Shown here piece after piece: positions 47,470-57,722 of a stretch of DNA of 64,000 nt (positions within the stretch are counted from its first letter, which is position 1; each line of letters opens with the position of its first letter). This DNA comes from Massilia sp. ZL223 (GTDB taxonomy: Bacteria > Pseudomonadota > Gammaproteobacteria > Burkholderiales > Burkholderiaceae_D): assembly GCF_018119395.1 (NCBI RefSeq), contig NZ_JAGPWD010000011.1, positions 1-64,000 on the forward strand. The letters run 5' to 3'. A model generated the notes under the pieces. That model worked only from the letters and a program-made list of their open reading frames with translations, was not told the origin of the DNA and ran no database searches. A program made the position numbers and the translations under genes.

Positions 47470-47491
47470 AAAGGAACGAGGAGACCCCGCC

Positions 47492-47809
47492 ATGACCGCC
47501 CCTGCACGCGCACGCTTCGCCAGCTTCGCGGAGTTCTATCCCTACTACCTGAGCCAGCACGAAGACCGGCGCTGCAGGCGGGCGCATTTCTTCGGCACCT
47601 CGTCGGCGATCGCGGCCATCGCCCAGTTCATCGACAGCATGAACTGGTGGTGGCTGCTGTTCGCCTTCGTCTCCGGCTACGGCGGGGCCTGGATCGGCCA
47701 TTTCTTCTTCGAAAAGAACCGGCCGGCCACCTTCGACTACCCCTGGTATTCGTTCCGGGCCGACTGGGTGATGTACTGGCAGATGCTGACAGGCAAGCTC
47801 AGCTGGTAG
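47492..47809 (+). CDS. Mpo1-like (DUF962) membrane protein
   Basis: 105 residues of the Mpo1-like family. The yeast member is an iron dioxygenase that oxidises 2-hydroxy fatty acids, and histidines in SQHEDRRCRRAHFFGT and in IGHFFFEKNRPATF match its conserved positions. Two hydrophobic helices are present. It follows the hydrolase gene by 22 bp with a GAGGAG ribosome site. Its last 11 bp overlap the 3' end of the convergent YihY gene. Enzymatic activity in bacteria is unproven. Confidence 0.82.
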   Translation: MTAPARARFASFAEFYPYYLSQHEDRRCRRAHFFGTSSAIAAIAQFIDSMNWWWLLFAFVSGYGGAWIGHFFFEKNRPATFDYPWYSFRADWVMYWQMLTGKLSW

Positions 47810-49154
47810 TTGCCTGGAAGTGCTGGTCCAGGGTCTGGTCCAGGCCCTGTTCGACGGCCTGTTCCACCTGCCGGGCGAGCTGCACGGTATCGACCGCCAG
47901 CGGCGTATCCGGCTGGGGTTCGTCGCGCTTGACCGCCTCGGCGCCGCTGTGGTCGAACACGAACAGGCGGTAGACATCGGCCACGCGCAGCTTGCACGGA
48001 TCGATCAGGAGCACCCAGTTGTCCGCGTTCTCGCGCACCCCACGTCCCCAGCGCGTGCGGGCAGACAGGTCGTCCTGTACCCGCCCGACCCAGCCGGCCG
48101 CCACCATCTTCTCCAGCAGCATGCCCATCTCGTCGTAGCCGATCCGCGTATGCGCGCGGATCGTCGCACTCGACACCAGGGCCGTGCCGGTCACCTGAGA
48201 GCTGCCGTACAGCACCTTCAGCACCGCCATGGCGTCGACAAAGGCGCTGCCGGGCGCCGGCTGGTACCACCAGCGTTCGTACTTGACCACCGGCAGCGCC
48301 GCCGTCAGGACAGCGCCGACCAGGGTGATCAGCCAGGACACGTACATCCAGATCAGGAACAGCGGCAAGGCCGCCAGCGCGCCGTAGATGATGGCGTAGG
48401 TCGGGAACTTGCTGATGAACAGGGCGAAGACGCGCTTGGCGACTTCGAAGGCGATCGCCGCGGCCAGCCCGCCCCAGACGGCGTCGCGCCAGTCGACCGA
48501 GCGGTTCGGCACTGTGATGTAGAGCAAGGTGTAAGCGCCGGTCGTCAAGGCCACCGACACCAGGGTATAGAACAGCGCGCCGACGAAAGGCACGGCCTTG
48601 GTCACGCTGAACAGCTGCGAAGTGGCGGTCAGCGACAGGCCGAACAGCATCGGGCCCAGCGACACCAGCGCCCAGTAGATCAGGATGCGCTGGGACAGCT
48701 TGCGCGGCCGGCGCACGCCCCATATCTGGTTGAAGGCGCGTTCGATCATGCCCATCATCGCCGCCGTGGTGAACAGCAGGGCCACGGCGCCCACCACCGA
48801 CAGGCCCTTGGCCTTGCTGGCGAACTGGGTCAGGTTGGAACTGATGGTGCTGGCGATGGCCTTGGGCATCAGGGTCTGCACGAACCAGGTATCGAGGGCT
48901 GTGCGCAACTGACCGAAGACCGGAAACGTGGTAAAAATGGCCAGGACGATTGTGAGCAGCGGTACCAGGGCCAGGGTGGTGGTGAAGGTCAGGCTGCCCG
49001 CCACCTGGGGCAGCTTTTCCTCGGTCAGGCGCCGGCGCGCGAAGCGCACCAGGTCGCGCGCCTCCGCCCAGGTCAGGCCGCGCACGCGATCGACGCTGAC
49101 GTTGAACATCCCGCTGGTGGTTCGTGAAAGATGGTGGACGGTCCTGGAAAGCAT
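47799..49154 (-). CDS. YihY/BrkB-family inner membrane protein
   Basis: 451 residues with a YihY (UPF0761) core of about six helices (about 40-300; AGSLTFTTTLALVPLLTIVLAIF is split by a turn, and GGLAAAIAFEVAKRVFALF is typical) and a soluble C-terminal winged-helix-like region (about 310-430). Once called ribonuclease BN, this family is now regarded as a membrane protein of unknown function. ATG 49154 is preferred; an in-frame TTG lies 12 codons upstream. The ribosome site is weak. It is divergent from wrbA and its 3' end overlaps the Mpo1-like gene by 11 bp. Confidence 0.88.
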   Translation of the reverse strand: MLSRTVHHLSRTTSGMFNVSVDRVRGLTWAEARDLVRFARRRLTEEKLPQVAGSLTFTTTLALVPLLTIVLAIFTTFPVFGQLRTALDTWFVQTLMPKAIASTISSNLTQFASKAKGLSVVGAVALLFTTAAMMGMIERAFNQIWGVRRPRKLSQRILIYWALVSLGPMLFGLSLTATSQLFSVTKAVPFVGALFYTLVSVALTTGAYTLLYITVPNRSVDWRDAVWGGLAAAIAFEVAKRVFALFISKFPTYAIIYGALAALPLFLIWMYVSWLITLVGAVLTAALPVVKYERWWYQPAPGSAFVDAMAVLKVLYGSSQVTGTALVSSATIRAHTRIGYDEMGMLLEKMVAAGWVGRVQDDLSARTRWGRGVRENADNWVLLIDPCKLRVADVYRLFVFDHSGAEAVKRDEPQPDTPLAVDTVQLARQVEQAVEQGLDQTLDQHFQATTS

Positions 49155-49156
49155 AG

Positions 49157-49819
<663 letters not shown>

Positions 49820-50218
49820 ATGAATACCGCAAAACTCTTCCATACCGGCGCCATCGCCAGCCTGATCTGGCTGATCGGCTGGCTGGTGGCCTGGGAAGTC
49901 GTCGTGGCGCCCCTGCAGCCGGGCAGCTGGCTGCTGGCGCTGAAGGCCCTGCCGCTGCTGCTGCCGCTGCGCGGGGTCATCAAGCGCGACCTGTACACCC
50001 TGCAATGGTCGTCGATGATGATCCTCGTGTACTTCGCCGAAGGCGCCGTGCGCGCCTGGGCCGACCAGCTCGAAGCCTCGCGCATCATGGCCATGGGCGA
50101 GGTGGCGCTGGTGCTGGTGTACTTCGCCTGCGCCCTGCTCTACCTGCACCCGTTCAAGAAGGAAGCCCGGCGCCTGGCCAAGGAATTGCTCGACAAGGTC
50201 AAAGTGCCGCATGACTGA
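49820..50218 (+). CDS. DUF2069 membrane protein
   Basis: 132 residues, mostly four hydrophobic helices (about 10-30, 35-52, 58-75 and 86-104) and a basic C-terminal tail. The ALKALPLLLPLRGVIKRDLYTLQW segment, split over two helices, marks DUF2069 proteins, which often follow wrbA in betaproteobacteria. It starts directly after the wrbA stop and overlaps the next gene by 8 bp. The function is unknown. Confidence 0.85.
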   Translation: MNTAKLFHTGAIASLIWLIGWLVAWEVVVAPLQPGSWLLALKALPLLLPLRGVIKRDLYTLQWSSMMILVYFAEGAVRAWADQLEASRIMAMGEVALVLVYFACALLYLHPFKKEARRLAKELLDKVKVPHD

Positions 50219-51620
50219 TGCGCTGCTGGCGCAATGCCGCGCCATCGTCGGCGACGCCCACGTCTTCGGCGAGCAGGCCGACATGGCGCCCTTTCTTACC
50301 GACTGGCGCGGCCGCTTCACCGGACGCGCCCGCGCCGTGGCGCTGCCCGCGAACACCGAGGAAGTCGCCGCCGTGGTGCGCGCCTGCGCCGCCAGCCGCA
50401 CGCCGGTCGTGCCGCAGGGCGGGCGCACCGGCCTGGTGCTGGGCAGCGTGCCGGACGCCAGCGGATCGGCCATCGTGCTCTCCCTGCGGCGCCTGAACCG
50501 CGTGCGCGCCGTCGATGCCGCCAACCGCACCATGACCGTGGAAGCCGGCTGCATCCTCTACGACGTCCAGCAGGCGGCCTCGAATGCCGGCATGCTGTTC
50601 CCCTTGTCGCTGGCGGCCGAAGGCAGCTGCACCATCGGCGGCAACCTGGCGACCAATGCCGGCGGCACCGCCGTCCTGCGCTACGGGAACACGCGCGAAC
50701 TGTGCCTGGGCCTGGAAGTGGTCACGGCCCAGGGCGAGATCTGGAACGGCTTGCGCGGCCTGCGCAAGGACAATACCGGCTACGACCTGCGCGACCTGTT
50801 CATCGGCGCCGAAGGCACGCTGGGCGTCATCACGGCCGCCGTGCTCAAGCTCTACCCCCAGCCGAAGGCGGCGCTCAGCGCCCTGGTCGCGCTCGAATCG
50901 CCGCGCCACGCGCTGACCTTGCTCGGCCTGCTGCAGGACCAGTGCGGGGCCGCGCTGACAGGCTTCGAACTGATGTCGGACTTCTGCCTGCAGCTGGTCG
51001 AGACCCATTTTCCCAAGCTGCGCCATCCCTTCGCGGCGCGCTACCCGCAGTACGCGCTGGTGGAACTGTCGAGCAACGAGTCGGAAGACCATGCAGCCGC
51101 GCTGCTGGAATCGAGCGTCGGGGCCGCCCTCGACAGCGGCGTCGCGCGCGACGCGGTGCTGGCGACGTCCGGCGCCCAGACCCTCGGCCTGTGGCAACTG
51201 CGCGAGCACATTCCGCTGGCCCAGGCGGCGGCCGGCAAGAACATCAAGCACGACATCTCGCTGCCGGTGTCGAGCATCCCGGACTTCATCGCGCGCACCG
51301 ACGCGGCCCTGCTGCAGGCCTTCCCGGGCTGCCAGCTGGTCACCTTCGGCCACCTGGGCGACGGCAACCTGCACTACAACGTGGCGCCTCCGGGCGGCAG
51401 CGGCCACGACGCCTTCCTCCAGCACCAGGACGTGGTCAACCGCATCGTGCACGACAGCGTGGCCAGCTTCGGGGGCTCGATCTCGGCGGAACACGGCATC
51501 GGCGCGCTCAAGCGCGAGGAACTGGCGCGCACCAAGTCGCCGGTCGAACTGGACATGATGCGTGCCGTCAAAGCCGCGCTGGACCCGCTCGGCATTATGA
51601 ACCCTGGCAAAATTCTTTGA
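50211..51620 (+). CDS. FAD-linked oxidase (GlcD/D-2-hydroxyacid dehydrogenase type)
   Basis: 469 residues of the vanillyl-alcohol-oxidase/GlcD flavoprotein family. The FAD PP-loop is VPQGGRTGLVLGS (about 63-75), the SLAAEGSCTIGGNLATNAGG segment covers the flavin, and the C-terminal domain ends with HLGDGNLHYNV, EHGIGALKREEL and the MNPGKIL tail. Relatives oxidise glycolate, D-lactate or D-2-hydroxyglutarate, and the substrate is not decidable from sequence. No GlcE/GlcF partner genes are adjacent. D-lactate use would fit the presence of gloB elsewhere in the window. Confidence 0.88.
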   Translation: MTDALLAQCRAIVGDAHVFGEQADMAPFLTDWRGRFTGRARAVALPANTEEVAAVVRACAASRTPVVPQGGRTGLVLGSVPDASGSAIVLSLRRLNRVRAVDAANRTMTVEAGCILYDVQQAASNAGMLFPLSLAAEGSCTIGGNLATNAGGTAVLRYGNTRELCLGLEVVTAQGEIWNGLRGLRKDNTGYDLRDLFIGAEGTLGVITAAVLKLYPQPKAALSALVALESPRHALTLLGLLQDQCGAALTGFELMSDFCLQLVETHFPKLRHPFAARYPQYALVELSSNESEDHAAALLESSVGAALDSGVARDAVLATSGAQTLGLWQLREHIPLAQAAAGKNIKHDISLPVSSIPDFIARTDAALLQAFPGCQLVTFGHLGDGNLHYNVAPPGGSGHDAFLQHQDVVNRIVHDSVASFGGSISAEHGIGALKREELARTKSPVELDMMRAVKAALDPLGIMNPGKIL

Positions 51621-51633
51621 CCAGGAGAGCGAC

Positions 51634-52062
51634 ATGTTGCGACACCTACCCATCCTGACCGCCTGCATCGTGTGCCACGCCGCGGCGGCGGACCCCGTCT
51701 ACAAATGCAGCGAAGGCGGCCGGATCAGTTATGGCGACCGGCCTTGCGGCCATGCGGCGAGCGTGCTGGCGGTGCCGGAAGCGCCCGCGCCCGATCCCGA
51801 CGCTTCGGCGCGCCTGGAGCGGGACCGCGCCGCCTTGCTGGAACTTGAGAAGGCGCGCGTGACCAGGGAACTGCGTGAGGAGCGCGAGGCGGTACGCGCG
51901 CGCCGCGAAGCCGCTAGCATGCGCCGCCGCTGCGACAAGCTCCGTCTCAATCAGCGGTGGGCCGAGGAAGACGCGCGGCGCAGCACCGGCGCGGCCCTGG
52001 AGGCGGCGCGCATCAAGGCGCGGCGCCAGGCCGAGGCCCTGGCGGTGGAATGCCCGGCCTGA
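51634..52062 (+). CDS. Exported DUF4124 protein
   Basis: 142 residues. A signal peptide (about 1-19, ending CHAAAA) is followed by the DUF4124 motif DPVYKCSEGGRISYGDRPCG, with two cysteines likely to form a disulfide, and then a long charged, Arg/Glu-rich coiled-coil-like C-terminus (about 55-135). The location should be periplasmic. The function is unknown. It follows the FAD dehydrogenase by 13 bp and overlaps the permease gene by 13 bp, so it belongs to a continuous plus-strand operon. Confidence 0.85.
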   Translation: MLRHLPILTACIVCHAAAADPVYKCSEGGRISYGDRPCGHAASVLAVPEAPAPDPDASARLERDRAALLELEKARVTRELREEREAVRARREAASMRRRCDKLRLNQRWAEEDARRSTGAALEAARIKARRQAEALAVECPA

Positions 52063-54599
52063 CGATCCTGTCACGCTGGCTGCTGCTCGGCGAATGGCGC
52101 GCCCATCCGGTGCGCGCGCTGGTGGCGGTGGCCGCGATTGCCGTCGGGGTGGCGATGGGTTTCGCCATCCACCTCATCAACGCCGCCGCGTTCAACGAAT
52201 TCTCCGCCGCCGTCAAGAGCCTGTCCGGCCAGGCCGACATCCAGGTGGCGGGCCGCGAACCCCTGTTCGACGAAGCCGTCTATCCGCGCCTGGCGAGCCA
52301 TCCGCTGGTGGCGGTGGCGTCTCCCGTACTCGAAGTCTCTGCCGGCATCGCCGGCCGCGAAGGCGCCTTGCGCATCATCGGCATCGACGCCTTCCGGGCC
52401 GGCTTCATCGCTCCCGACCTGGTGGGCGTGGCCTCGGAAGGCCGCGTGACCGACGTGCTGGCCGACGACGCCGTATTCCTGTCGCCCGCCGCACAGGCCT
52501 GGCTGGGCCTCAAGACGGGCGATATGCTCACCCTGCGCGCCGGCACCGGCGACCTGGCCTTGCGCGTGGCTGGCCCGATCCAGCGCGCCCGCGCCGGCCA
52601 GCGCATCGCGGTCATGGACATCGGCGCCCTGCAGTGGCGCTTCCAGCGTCTGGGCCAGCTCTCGCGCGTGGACCTGAAACTGCGCGACGGCGTCGACCGC
52701 GCCGCCTTCCAGCGGCAGCTCGCGGCGGAGCTGGACCGCGACTTCCCGAACCGCTACACGGTCGGCCAGCCGAACGACGAGAACCAGGCCAGCCGCACCG
52801 ACAACATGAGCCGCGCCTACCGCGTCAACCTGACCGTGCTGGCCCTGGTCGCCCTGTTCACCGGCGCGTTCCTGGTGTTCTCGACCCAGGCCCTGTCGGT
52901 GATGCGGCGGCGCAGCCAGTTCGCGCTGCTGCGCGTGCTGGGCTTGGCGCGCGGCCAGTTGCTGCGCCAGGTGCTGCTCGAAGGCGGCAGCCTGGGCGTC
53001 GCCGGGGCCCTGCTGGGCGTGGCCGCCGGCTACGGACTGGCCGCCGCGGCCCTGCATTACTTCGGCGGCGACCTGGGCGCCGGCTACTTCCCCGGCATCC
53101 GGCCGCAAGTGCAGTTTACGCCGGTCGCGGCCTTCGTCTTCTTCGCCCTCGGCCTCGGCGTCGCCCTGCTGGGCTGCGCCATGCCGGCGCTGGAAGCGGC
53201 GCGCGCCCGTCCCGCGGTCGCCATCAAGTCGGGCGCCGACGAAGGCGCGCTATCCAGGCTGGCGCGTGTCTGGCCCTCGGTCCTGTGCCTGCTGCTGGCG
53301 GCCGCTTTCGCCTTCGCGCCGCCGGTATTCGAACTGCCGCTGTTCGGCTACTTCGCCATCGCGCTGCTGCTGATCGGCGGCATCGGCCTGATGCCGCGCT
53401 TTGCCGCCGTGACTTTCCGCGTGCTGGAACGCCTTGTCGTGCGCAGGCCCAGTGCACCGCCCGTGTTGACGCTCTCGCTTGCCCGCCTGGCCAACGCGCC
53501 CGGCCAGGCCTCGATCGCCCTGGGCGGCGTGCTCGCCAGCTTCAGCCTGATGGTCGCCATGGGCATCATGGTAGCCAGCTTCCGCGTGTCGGTCGACGAC
53601 TGGATGGGCCACATCCTGCCGGCCGACCTCTACGTGCGCACCGCCGCAGGCGGCAACACGGGCTTCCTGAGTCCCGCACAGCAGGCCGCCCTGGCCGCCG
53701 CGCCGGGCGTGGCCCAGGCCCAGTTCCTGCGCACCCGGCGCGTCACGCTCGACCCGGCGCGCCCGCCGGTGGTCGTGATCGCGCGCGACATCGATGCCCG
53801 CGATCCGGGCCGGCTGCTCTACCTGGTCGGCGATTCCGCCACCGCGCCGGCCGGCGCGCGCCCCGCCTGGGTCTCCGAGGCCATGCTCGACCTGTACGGA
53901 GCCCGCGTCGCTGGGACGCTGCGCGTGCCGCTGGGCGGGGCCACGGTGGAGTTCTTCGTGGCCGGGGTCTGGCGCGACTATGCCAACCAGTCGGGTTCCA
54001 TCGTGATGCGTTTGGGCGACTACCGCGCGCTCACCGGCGAAGGCGAGGTGACCGACGCCGCCCTGTGGGCCGCGCGCGGCGCTTCTGTCGACCAGCTCGA
54101 GCAGGGGGTGCGCGCCCTGCCTTTCGGCGCCTTCCTGCAGATGATGCGACCCGGCGACATTCGCGAGATGAGCCTCAGGATCTTCGACCGCAGCTTCGCC
54201 GTCACCTACCTGCTGGAAGCCATCGCGATCGCCATCGGCCTGTCCGGCGTGGCCGCCAGCTTCTCGGCCCAGACCCTGGCGCGGGCGCGCGAATTCGGCA
54301 TGCTGCGCCACGTCGGCGTCACGCGCGGCCAGGTGTACAAGCTGCTCGCCTTCGAAGGCGGCCTGCTGACGATGCTCGGCGTGGCCGCCGGTTTCGCACT
54401 CGGTTTGGTGATCAGCCTGATCCTGGTCTACGTCGTCAATCCGCAATCGTTCCATTGGACCATGCAACTGCACCTGCCCTGGCCGCTGCTGGGTAGCGTC
54501 GCTGCCGTGCTGGTCGCCGCCTCGGTCGCCACCGCGCTGGTGTCGGGCCGTTATGCGCTCTCGGCAGGTCCGGTGCGCGCAGTCAGGGAGGACTGGTAA
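52050..54599 (+). CDS. FtsX-type ABC transporter permease
   Basis: 849 residues with the double-FtsX layout: helix (about 20-45), large periplasmic domain (about 46-270), three helices (about 275-400), a central helical pair (about 410-450), a second periplasmic domain (about 510-700) and a final three-helix FtsX domain (about 715-845). Proteins of this class move lipids, lipoproteins or peptides across or out of the inner membrane with a LolD/MacB-like ATPase. No such ATPase gene is adjacent, which is unusual. The ATG at 52050 has GGTGG before it. It is directly followed by the lipocalin-like gene. Confidence 0.9.
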   Translation: MPGLTILSRWLLLGEWRAHPVRALVAVAAIAVGVAMGFAIHLINAAAFNEFSAAVKSLSGQADIQVAGREPLFDEAVYPRLASHPLVAVASPVLEVSAGIAGREGALRIIGIDAFRAGFIAPDLVGVASEGRVTDVLADDAVFLSPAAQAWLGLKTGDMLTLRAGTGDLALRVAGPIQRARAGQRIAVMDIGALQWRFQRLGQLSRVDLKLRDGVDRAAFQRQLAAELDRDFPNRYTVGQPNDENQASRTDNMSRAYRVNLTVLALVALFTGAFLVFSTQALSVMRRRSQFALLRVLGLARGQLLRQVLLEGGSLGVAGALLGVAAGYGLAAAALHYFGGDLGAGYFPGIRPQVQFTPVAAFVFFALGLGVALLGCAMPALEAARARPAVAIKSGADEGALSRLARVWPSVLCLLLAAAFAFAPPVFELPLFGYFAIALLLIGGIGLMPRFAAVTFRVLERLVVRRPSAPPVLTLSLARLANAPGQASIALGGVLASFSLMVAMGIMVASFRVSVDDWMGHILPADLYVRTAAGGNTGFLSPAQQAALAAAPGVAQAQFLRTRRVTLDPARPPVVVIARDIDARDPGRLLYLVGDSATAPAGARPAWVSEAMLDLYGARVAGTLRVPLGGATVEFFVAGVWRDYANQSGSIVMRLGDYRALTGEGEVTDAALWAARGASVDQLEQGVRALPFGAFLQMMRPGDIREMSLRIFDRSFAVTYLLEAIAIAIGLSGVAASFSAQTLARAREFGMLRHVGVTRGQVYKLLAFEGGLLTMLGVAAGFALGLVISLILVYVVNPQSFHWTMQLHLPWPLLGSVAAVLVAASVATALVSGRYALSAGPVRAVREDW

Positions 54600-55667
54600 A
54601 TGCGCTTCACCCTTGTTCTGATGCTGTTCCTGGCCCAGCTCTGCCACGCCGCCCCGCCGAACTTCGCCGCCGTCACGCCGGGCAGCGCGCTGTCCTTCCC
54701 GCGCGACTACGGGGCGCACCCGGAATTCCGCACCGAGTGGTGGTATGTCACCGGCTGGCTCGAGACGCCCGAACGCAAGCCGCTCGGCTTCCAGGTGACC
54801 TTCTTCCGCAGCCGTACCGAGCACGATCCGAACAATCCCAGCGCCTTCGCCCCGCGCCAGCTGGTAATCGGCCATGCCGCCCTGTCCGATCCCTCGGTCG
54901 GCCGCCTGGTGCACGACCAGCGCAGCGCGCGCGAAGGCTTCGGGCTGGCCTGGGCGCGCACCGGCAACACCGACCTCAAGCTGGACGACTGGCGCATGGT
55001 GCGCGACGCCGCAGGCGGCTACCGCGTCACCATCCGCTCCGGAGAACTCAACCTGGAGCTGCGCCTGCGCCCCACCCAGCCGGTGCTGGTCCAGGGCGAA
55101 GGCGGCTATTCGCGCAAGGGTCCGAGCCCCCGGCATGCGAGCTACTACTACAGCGAACCCCACCTGGAAGTCAGCGGCACTGCCGGCCGCGCCGGCATGG
55201 CGCCGGTGGCGGTCAAAGGGAGCGCCTGGCTCGATCACGAATGGTCGAGCGAAGCCCTGATGCCGGACGCTTCGGGCTGGGACTGGATCGGCGCCAACCT
55301 CGACGGCGGCGGCGCCCTGATGGCTTTCCAGATCCGCGCCAAGGGAGGTGGTAAACTATGGGCGCACGCGACCGTGCGCGAGGCGTCGGGAAAAGTGACG
55401 CGCTACGCGCCCGACGAGGTCAGTTTCACCCCGCAGACGCGCTGGAAATCGCCCCGCACCCAGGCGGAGTACCCGATCGGCACCCTGGTGGCGACCGGGC
55501 CGCTCCGCTGGCAGATCCTTCCCCTGCAGCCGGACCAGGAACTCGACTCGCGCCGTTCGACCGGCGCGGTCTACTGGGAAGGCGCGGTCACGATCCTGCG
55601 CGACGGCAAGCGCATGGGGCGGGGCTACCTGGAGATGACCGGCTATGTGCAGCCGATGAAGTTGTAA
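54600..55667 (+). CDS. AttH/CrtC-like lipocalin-fold exported protein
   Basis: 355 residues. A signal peptide (about 1-17, ending CHAAPP) is followed by two lipocalin-like halves with the AttH/carotenoid 1,2-hydratase motifs PEFRTEWWYVTGWL, LGFQVTFFR and GSAWLDHEWSSE. Homologues are commonly annotated as carotenoid 1,2-hydratase, but no carotenoid genes are near. The steady partner in many proteobacteria is an FtsX-type permease, as here, which favours binding of a hydrophobic ligand in the periplasm. The start abuts the permease stop. Confidence 0.85.
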   Translation: MRFTLVLMLFLAQLCHAAPPNFAAVTPGSALSFPRDYGAHPEFRTEWWYVTGWLETPERKPLGFQVTFFRSRTEHDPNNPSAFAPRQLVIGHAALSDPSVGRLVHDQRSAREGFGLAWARTGNTDLKLDDWRMVRDAAGGYRVTIRSGELNLELRLRPTQPVLVQGEGGYSRKGPSPRHASYYYSEPHLEVSGTAGRAGMAPVAVKGSAWLDHEWSSEALMPDASGWDWIGANLDGGGALMAFQIRAKGGGKLWAHATVREASGKVTRYAPDEVSFTPQTRWKSPRTQAEYPIGTLVATGPLRWQILPLQPDQELDSRRSTGAVYWEGAVTILRDGKRMGRGYLEMTGYVQPMKL

Positions 55668-55691
55668 CCTGAGAGAACAATAAGCGACACG

Positions 55692-57524
55692 ATGACCAAG
55701 CGTTCCACCAGTAATCCGGATTCCGACCCGTCCCGCAAAGGCAGCCTGGCCACGCTCAAGGGCCTGCTGCCCTTCCTGCGTCCCTACCGCCGCCAGTTCA
55801 TCCTGGCCGGCATCGCGCTGCTGTTCGCAGCCGGCGCCACCCTGGCCATTCCCGCCGCCTTCAAGCAGATGATCGACCTGGGCTTCGCGCCCGCCATCGC
55901 CGGCAGCGGGGGCAGCAGCAATATCGAACACGTCGACGCCACCTTCCTGGCCCTGTTCGGGCTGGCCGCGCTGCTGGCCGTCGCCACCGCCGCGCGCTTC
56001 TTCACCGTCTCGTGGCTGGGCGAACGCGTCACCGCCGACATCCGCAGCGCCGTGTACCGCCACGTGGTGCAGCAAAGCCCCGAATTCTTCGAGACCACCC
56101 GCACCGGCGAGGTGCTGTCGCGCCTGACCACCGACACCACGCTGATCCAGACCGTGGTCGGCACCAGCATCTCGCTGGCGCTGCGCAACACCCTGCTGTT
56201 CGCCGGCGGCCTGGTGATGCTGTTCGTGACCAGTCCCAAGCTGACCAGCATCATCCTCGGGCTCATGGTCCTGGTGGTGCTGCCGATCGTGATGTTCGGC
56301 CGCCGCGTGCGCAAGCTCTCGCGCGATTCCCAGGACCGCATCGCCGACGCCTCGGCCCTGGCCGGCGAGATCCTCAACGCCATGCCGACCGTGCAGGCCT
56401 TCACCCACGAAGCCCAGGAAGCCAAGCGCTTCGGGGCCTCGGTGGAAGACGCCTTCGGCACCGCGATCCGCCGCATCCGCGCGCGCGCCACCCTTACCAT
56501 GCTGGCGATCCTGCTGGTGTTCGGCGCCATCGTCTTCGTGCTGTGGCTGGGCGCCCACGCCGTCCTGCAAGGAACCATGACCAGCGGCGACCTGGGCCAG
56601 TTCATCCTGTACGCCGCGATGGTGGCCGGCTCGGTGGGCGCGCTGTCGGAAGTGATGGGCGACGCCCAGCGCGCGGCCGGCGCCACCGAGCGCCTGCTGG
56701 AGCTGCTGGCGGCCCGTTCCGACATCCAGAACCCGGCCCATCCCAGCCCGCTGCCGGCGCGCACCGCCAACGGCGCCCGCCTGAGCCTGGCCGACGTCAC
56801 CTTCGCCTATCCCTCGCGCCCCGAGAGCGCGGCGCTGTCGCACCTGAACCTGGACATCCGCGCCGGCGAGACGGTGGCCGTGGTCGGCCCCTCCGGCGCC
56901 GGCAAGACAACCCTGTTCCAGCTGCTGCTGCGCTTCTACGATCCGCAAGCCGGCAGCATCCGCCTGGACGGCGTCGACATCCGCGACCTGGAACTGCACA
57001 CCTTGCGCAGTGCGATCGGCATCGTGCCCCAGGATACGGTGATCTTCTCGGCCAACGCGCTCGAGAACATCCGCTACGGCCGCCCGGACGCCAGCGACGC
57101 CGAAGTGTTCGCGGCCGCGAAGATGGCCGCCGCCCACGAATTCATCGAGCGCCTGCCGGAAGGCTACGAGTCCTTCCTGGGCGAGCGCGGCGTGCGCCTG
57201 TCGGGCGGCCAGCGGCAGCGCATCGCGATCGCGCGCGCCCTGCTCAAGAACCCGCCGCTGCTGCTGCTCGACGAAGCCACCAGCGCCCTCGACGCGGAAT
57301 CCGAACGCCTGGTGCAGCGCGCGCTGGAGGCGGCCATGGTGGGCCGCACCACCATCATCATCGCCCACCGCCTGGCGACGGTGCAGCGCGCCGACCGCAT
57401 CGTGGTGCTGGACGAGGGCCGGATCGTCGAATCCGGCAGCCATGCCGAACTGGTGGCGCTGGGCGGGGTCTACGCCAACCTGGCGGCGCTGCAGTTCCAG
57501 CTGCACGCGCCCGTAGCTGCCTAG
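55692..57524 (+). CDS. MsbA-like ABC transporter, permease-ATPase fusion
   Basis: 610 residues: six transmembrane helices (about 30-320) and a nucleotide-binding domain (about 355-605). Walker A is GPSGAGKTT, the Q-loop lies in GIVPQDTVIF, the signature is LSGGQRQRIAIARA, Walker B is PLLLLDEATSALD and the switch histidine lies in IIAHRLAT. A half-size exporter that works as a homodimer is expected; lipid A, lipids or drugs are possible cargo. It starts 24 bp after the lipocalin-like gene, so it is probably in the same operon, and is closed by a terminator. Confidence 0.92.
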   Translation: MTKRSTSNPDSDPSRKGSLATLKGLLPFLRPYRRQFILAGIALLFAAGATLAIPAAFKQMIDLGFAPAIAGSGGSSNIEHVDATFLALFGLAALLAVATAARFFTVSWLGERVTADIRSAVYRHVVQQSPEFFETTRTGEVLSRLTTDTTLIQTVVGTSISLALRNTLLFAGGLVMLFVTSPKLTSIILGLMVLVVLPIVMFGRRVRKLSRDSQDRIADASALAGEILNAMPTVQAFTHEAQEAKRFGASVEDAFGTAIRRIRARATLTMLAILLVFGAIVFVLWLGAHAVLQGTMTSGDLGQFILYAAMVAGSVGALSEVMGDAQRAAGATERLLELLAARSDIQNPAHPSPLPARTANGARLSLADVTFAYPSRPESAALSHLNLDIRAGETVAVVGPSGAGKTTLFQLLLRFYDPQAGSIRLDGVDIRDLELHTLRSAIGIVPQDTVIFSANALENIRYGRPDASDAEVFAAAKMAAAHEFIERLPEGYESFLGERGVRLSGGQRQRIAIARALLKNPPLLLLDEATSALDAESERLVQRALEAAMVGRTTIIIAHRLATVQRADRIVVLDEGRIVESGSHAELVALGGVYANLAALQFQLHAPVAA

Positions 57525-57550
57525 TACGCGAAGTCCACAATTGTAAATTC

Positions 57551-57575
57551 CGGCGCACCGCGGTGCGCCGTTTTT
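57551..57575 (+). terminator. Terminator after the MsbA-like gene
   Basis: A 20-base perfect palindrome of GC-rich sequence (57551-57570) followed by five Ts, 26 bp past the stop codon. Confidence 0.8.
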
Positions 57576-57722
57576 CATTCTCGTTCAATATCTTATCGAA
57601 GCCATATGTGTGTTGTTGCGTGACACAATCCGGCTGCCGGAACGCTGTTTTTAGTTGCCCAGTGACAACTTAGCGCGCTAAGATGAATGGTCACCTTTCT
57701 CCCTTGACCAACGCGCCCGCCT

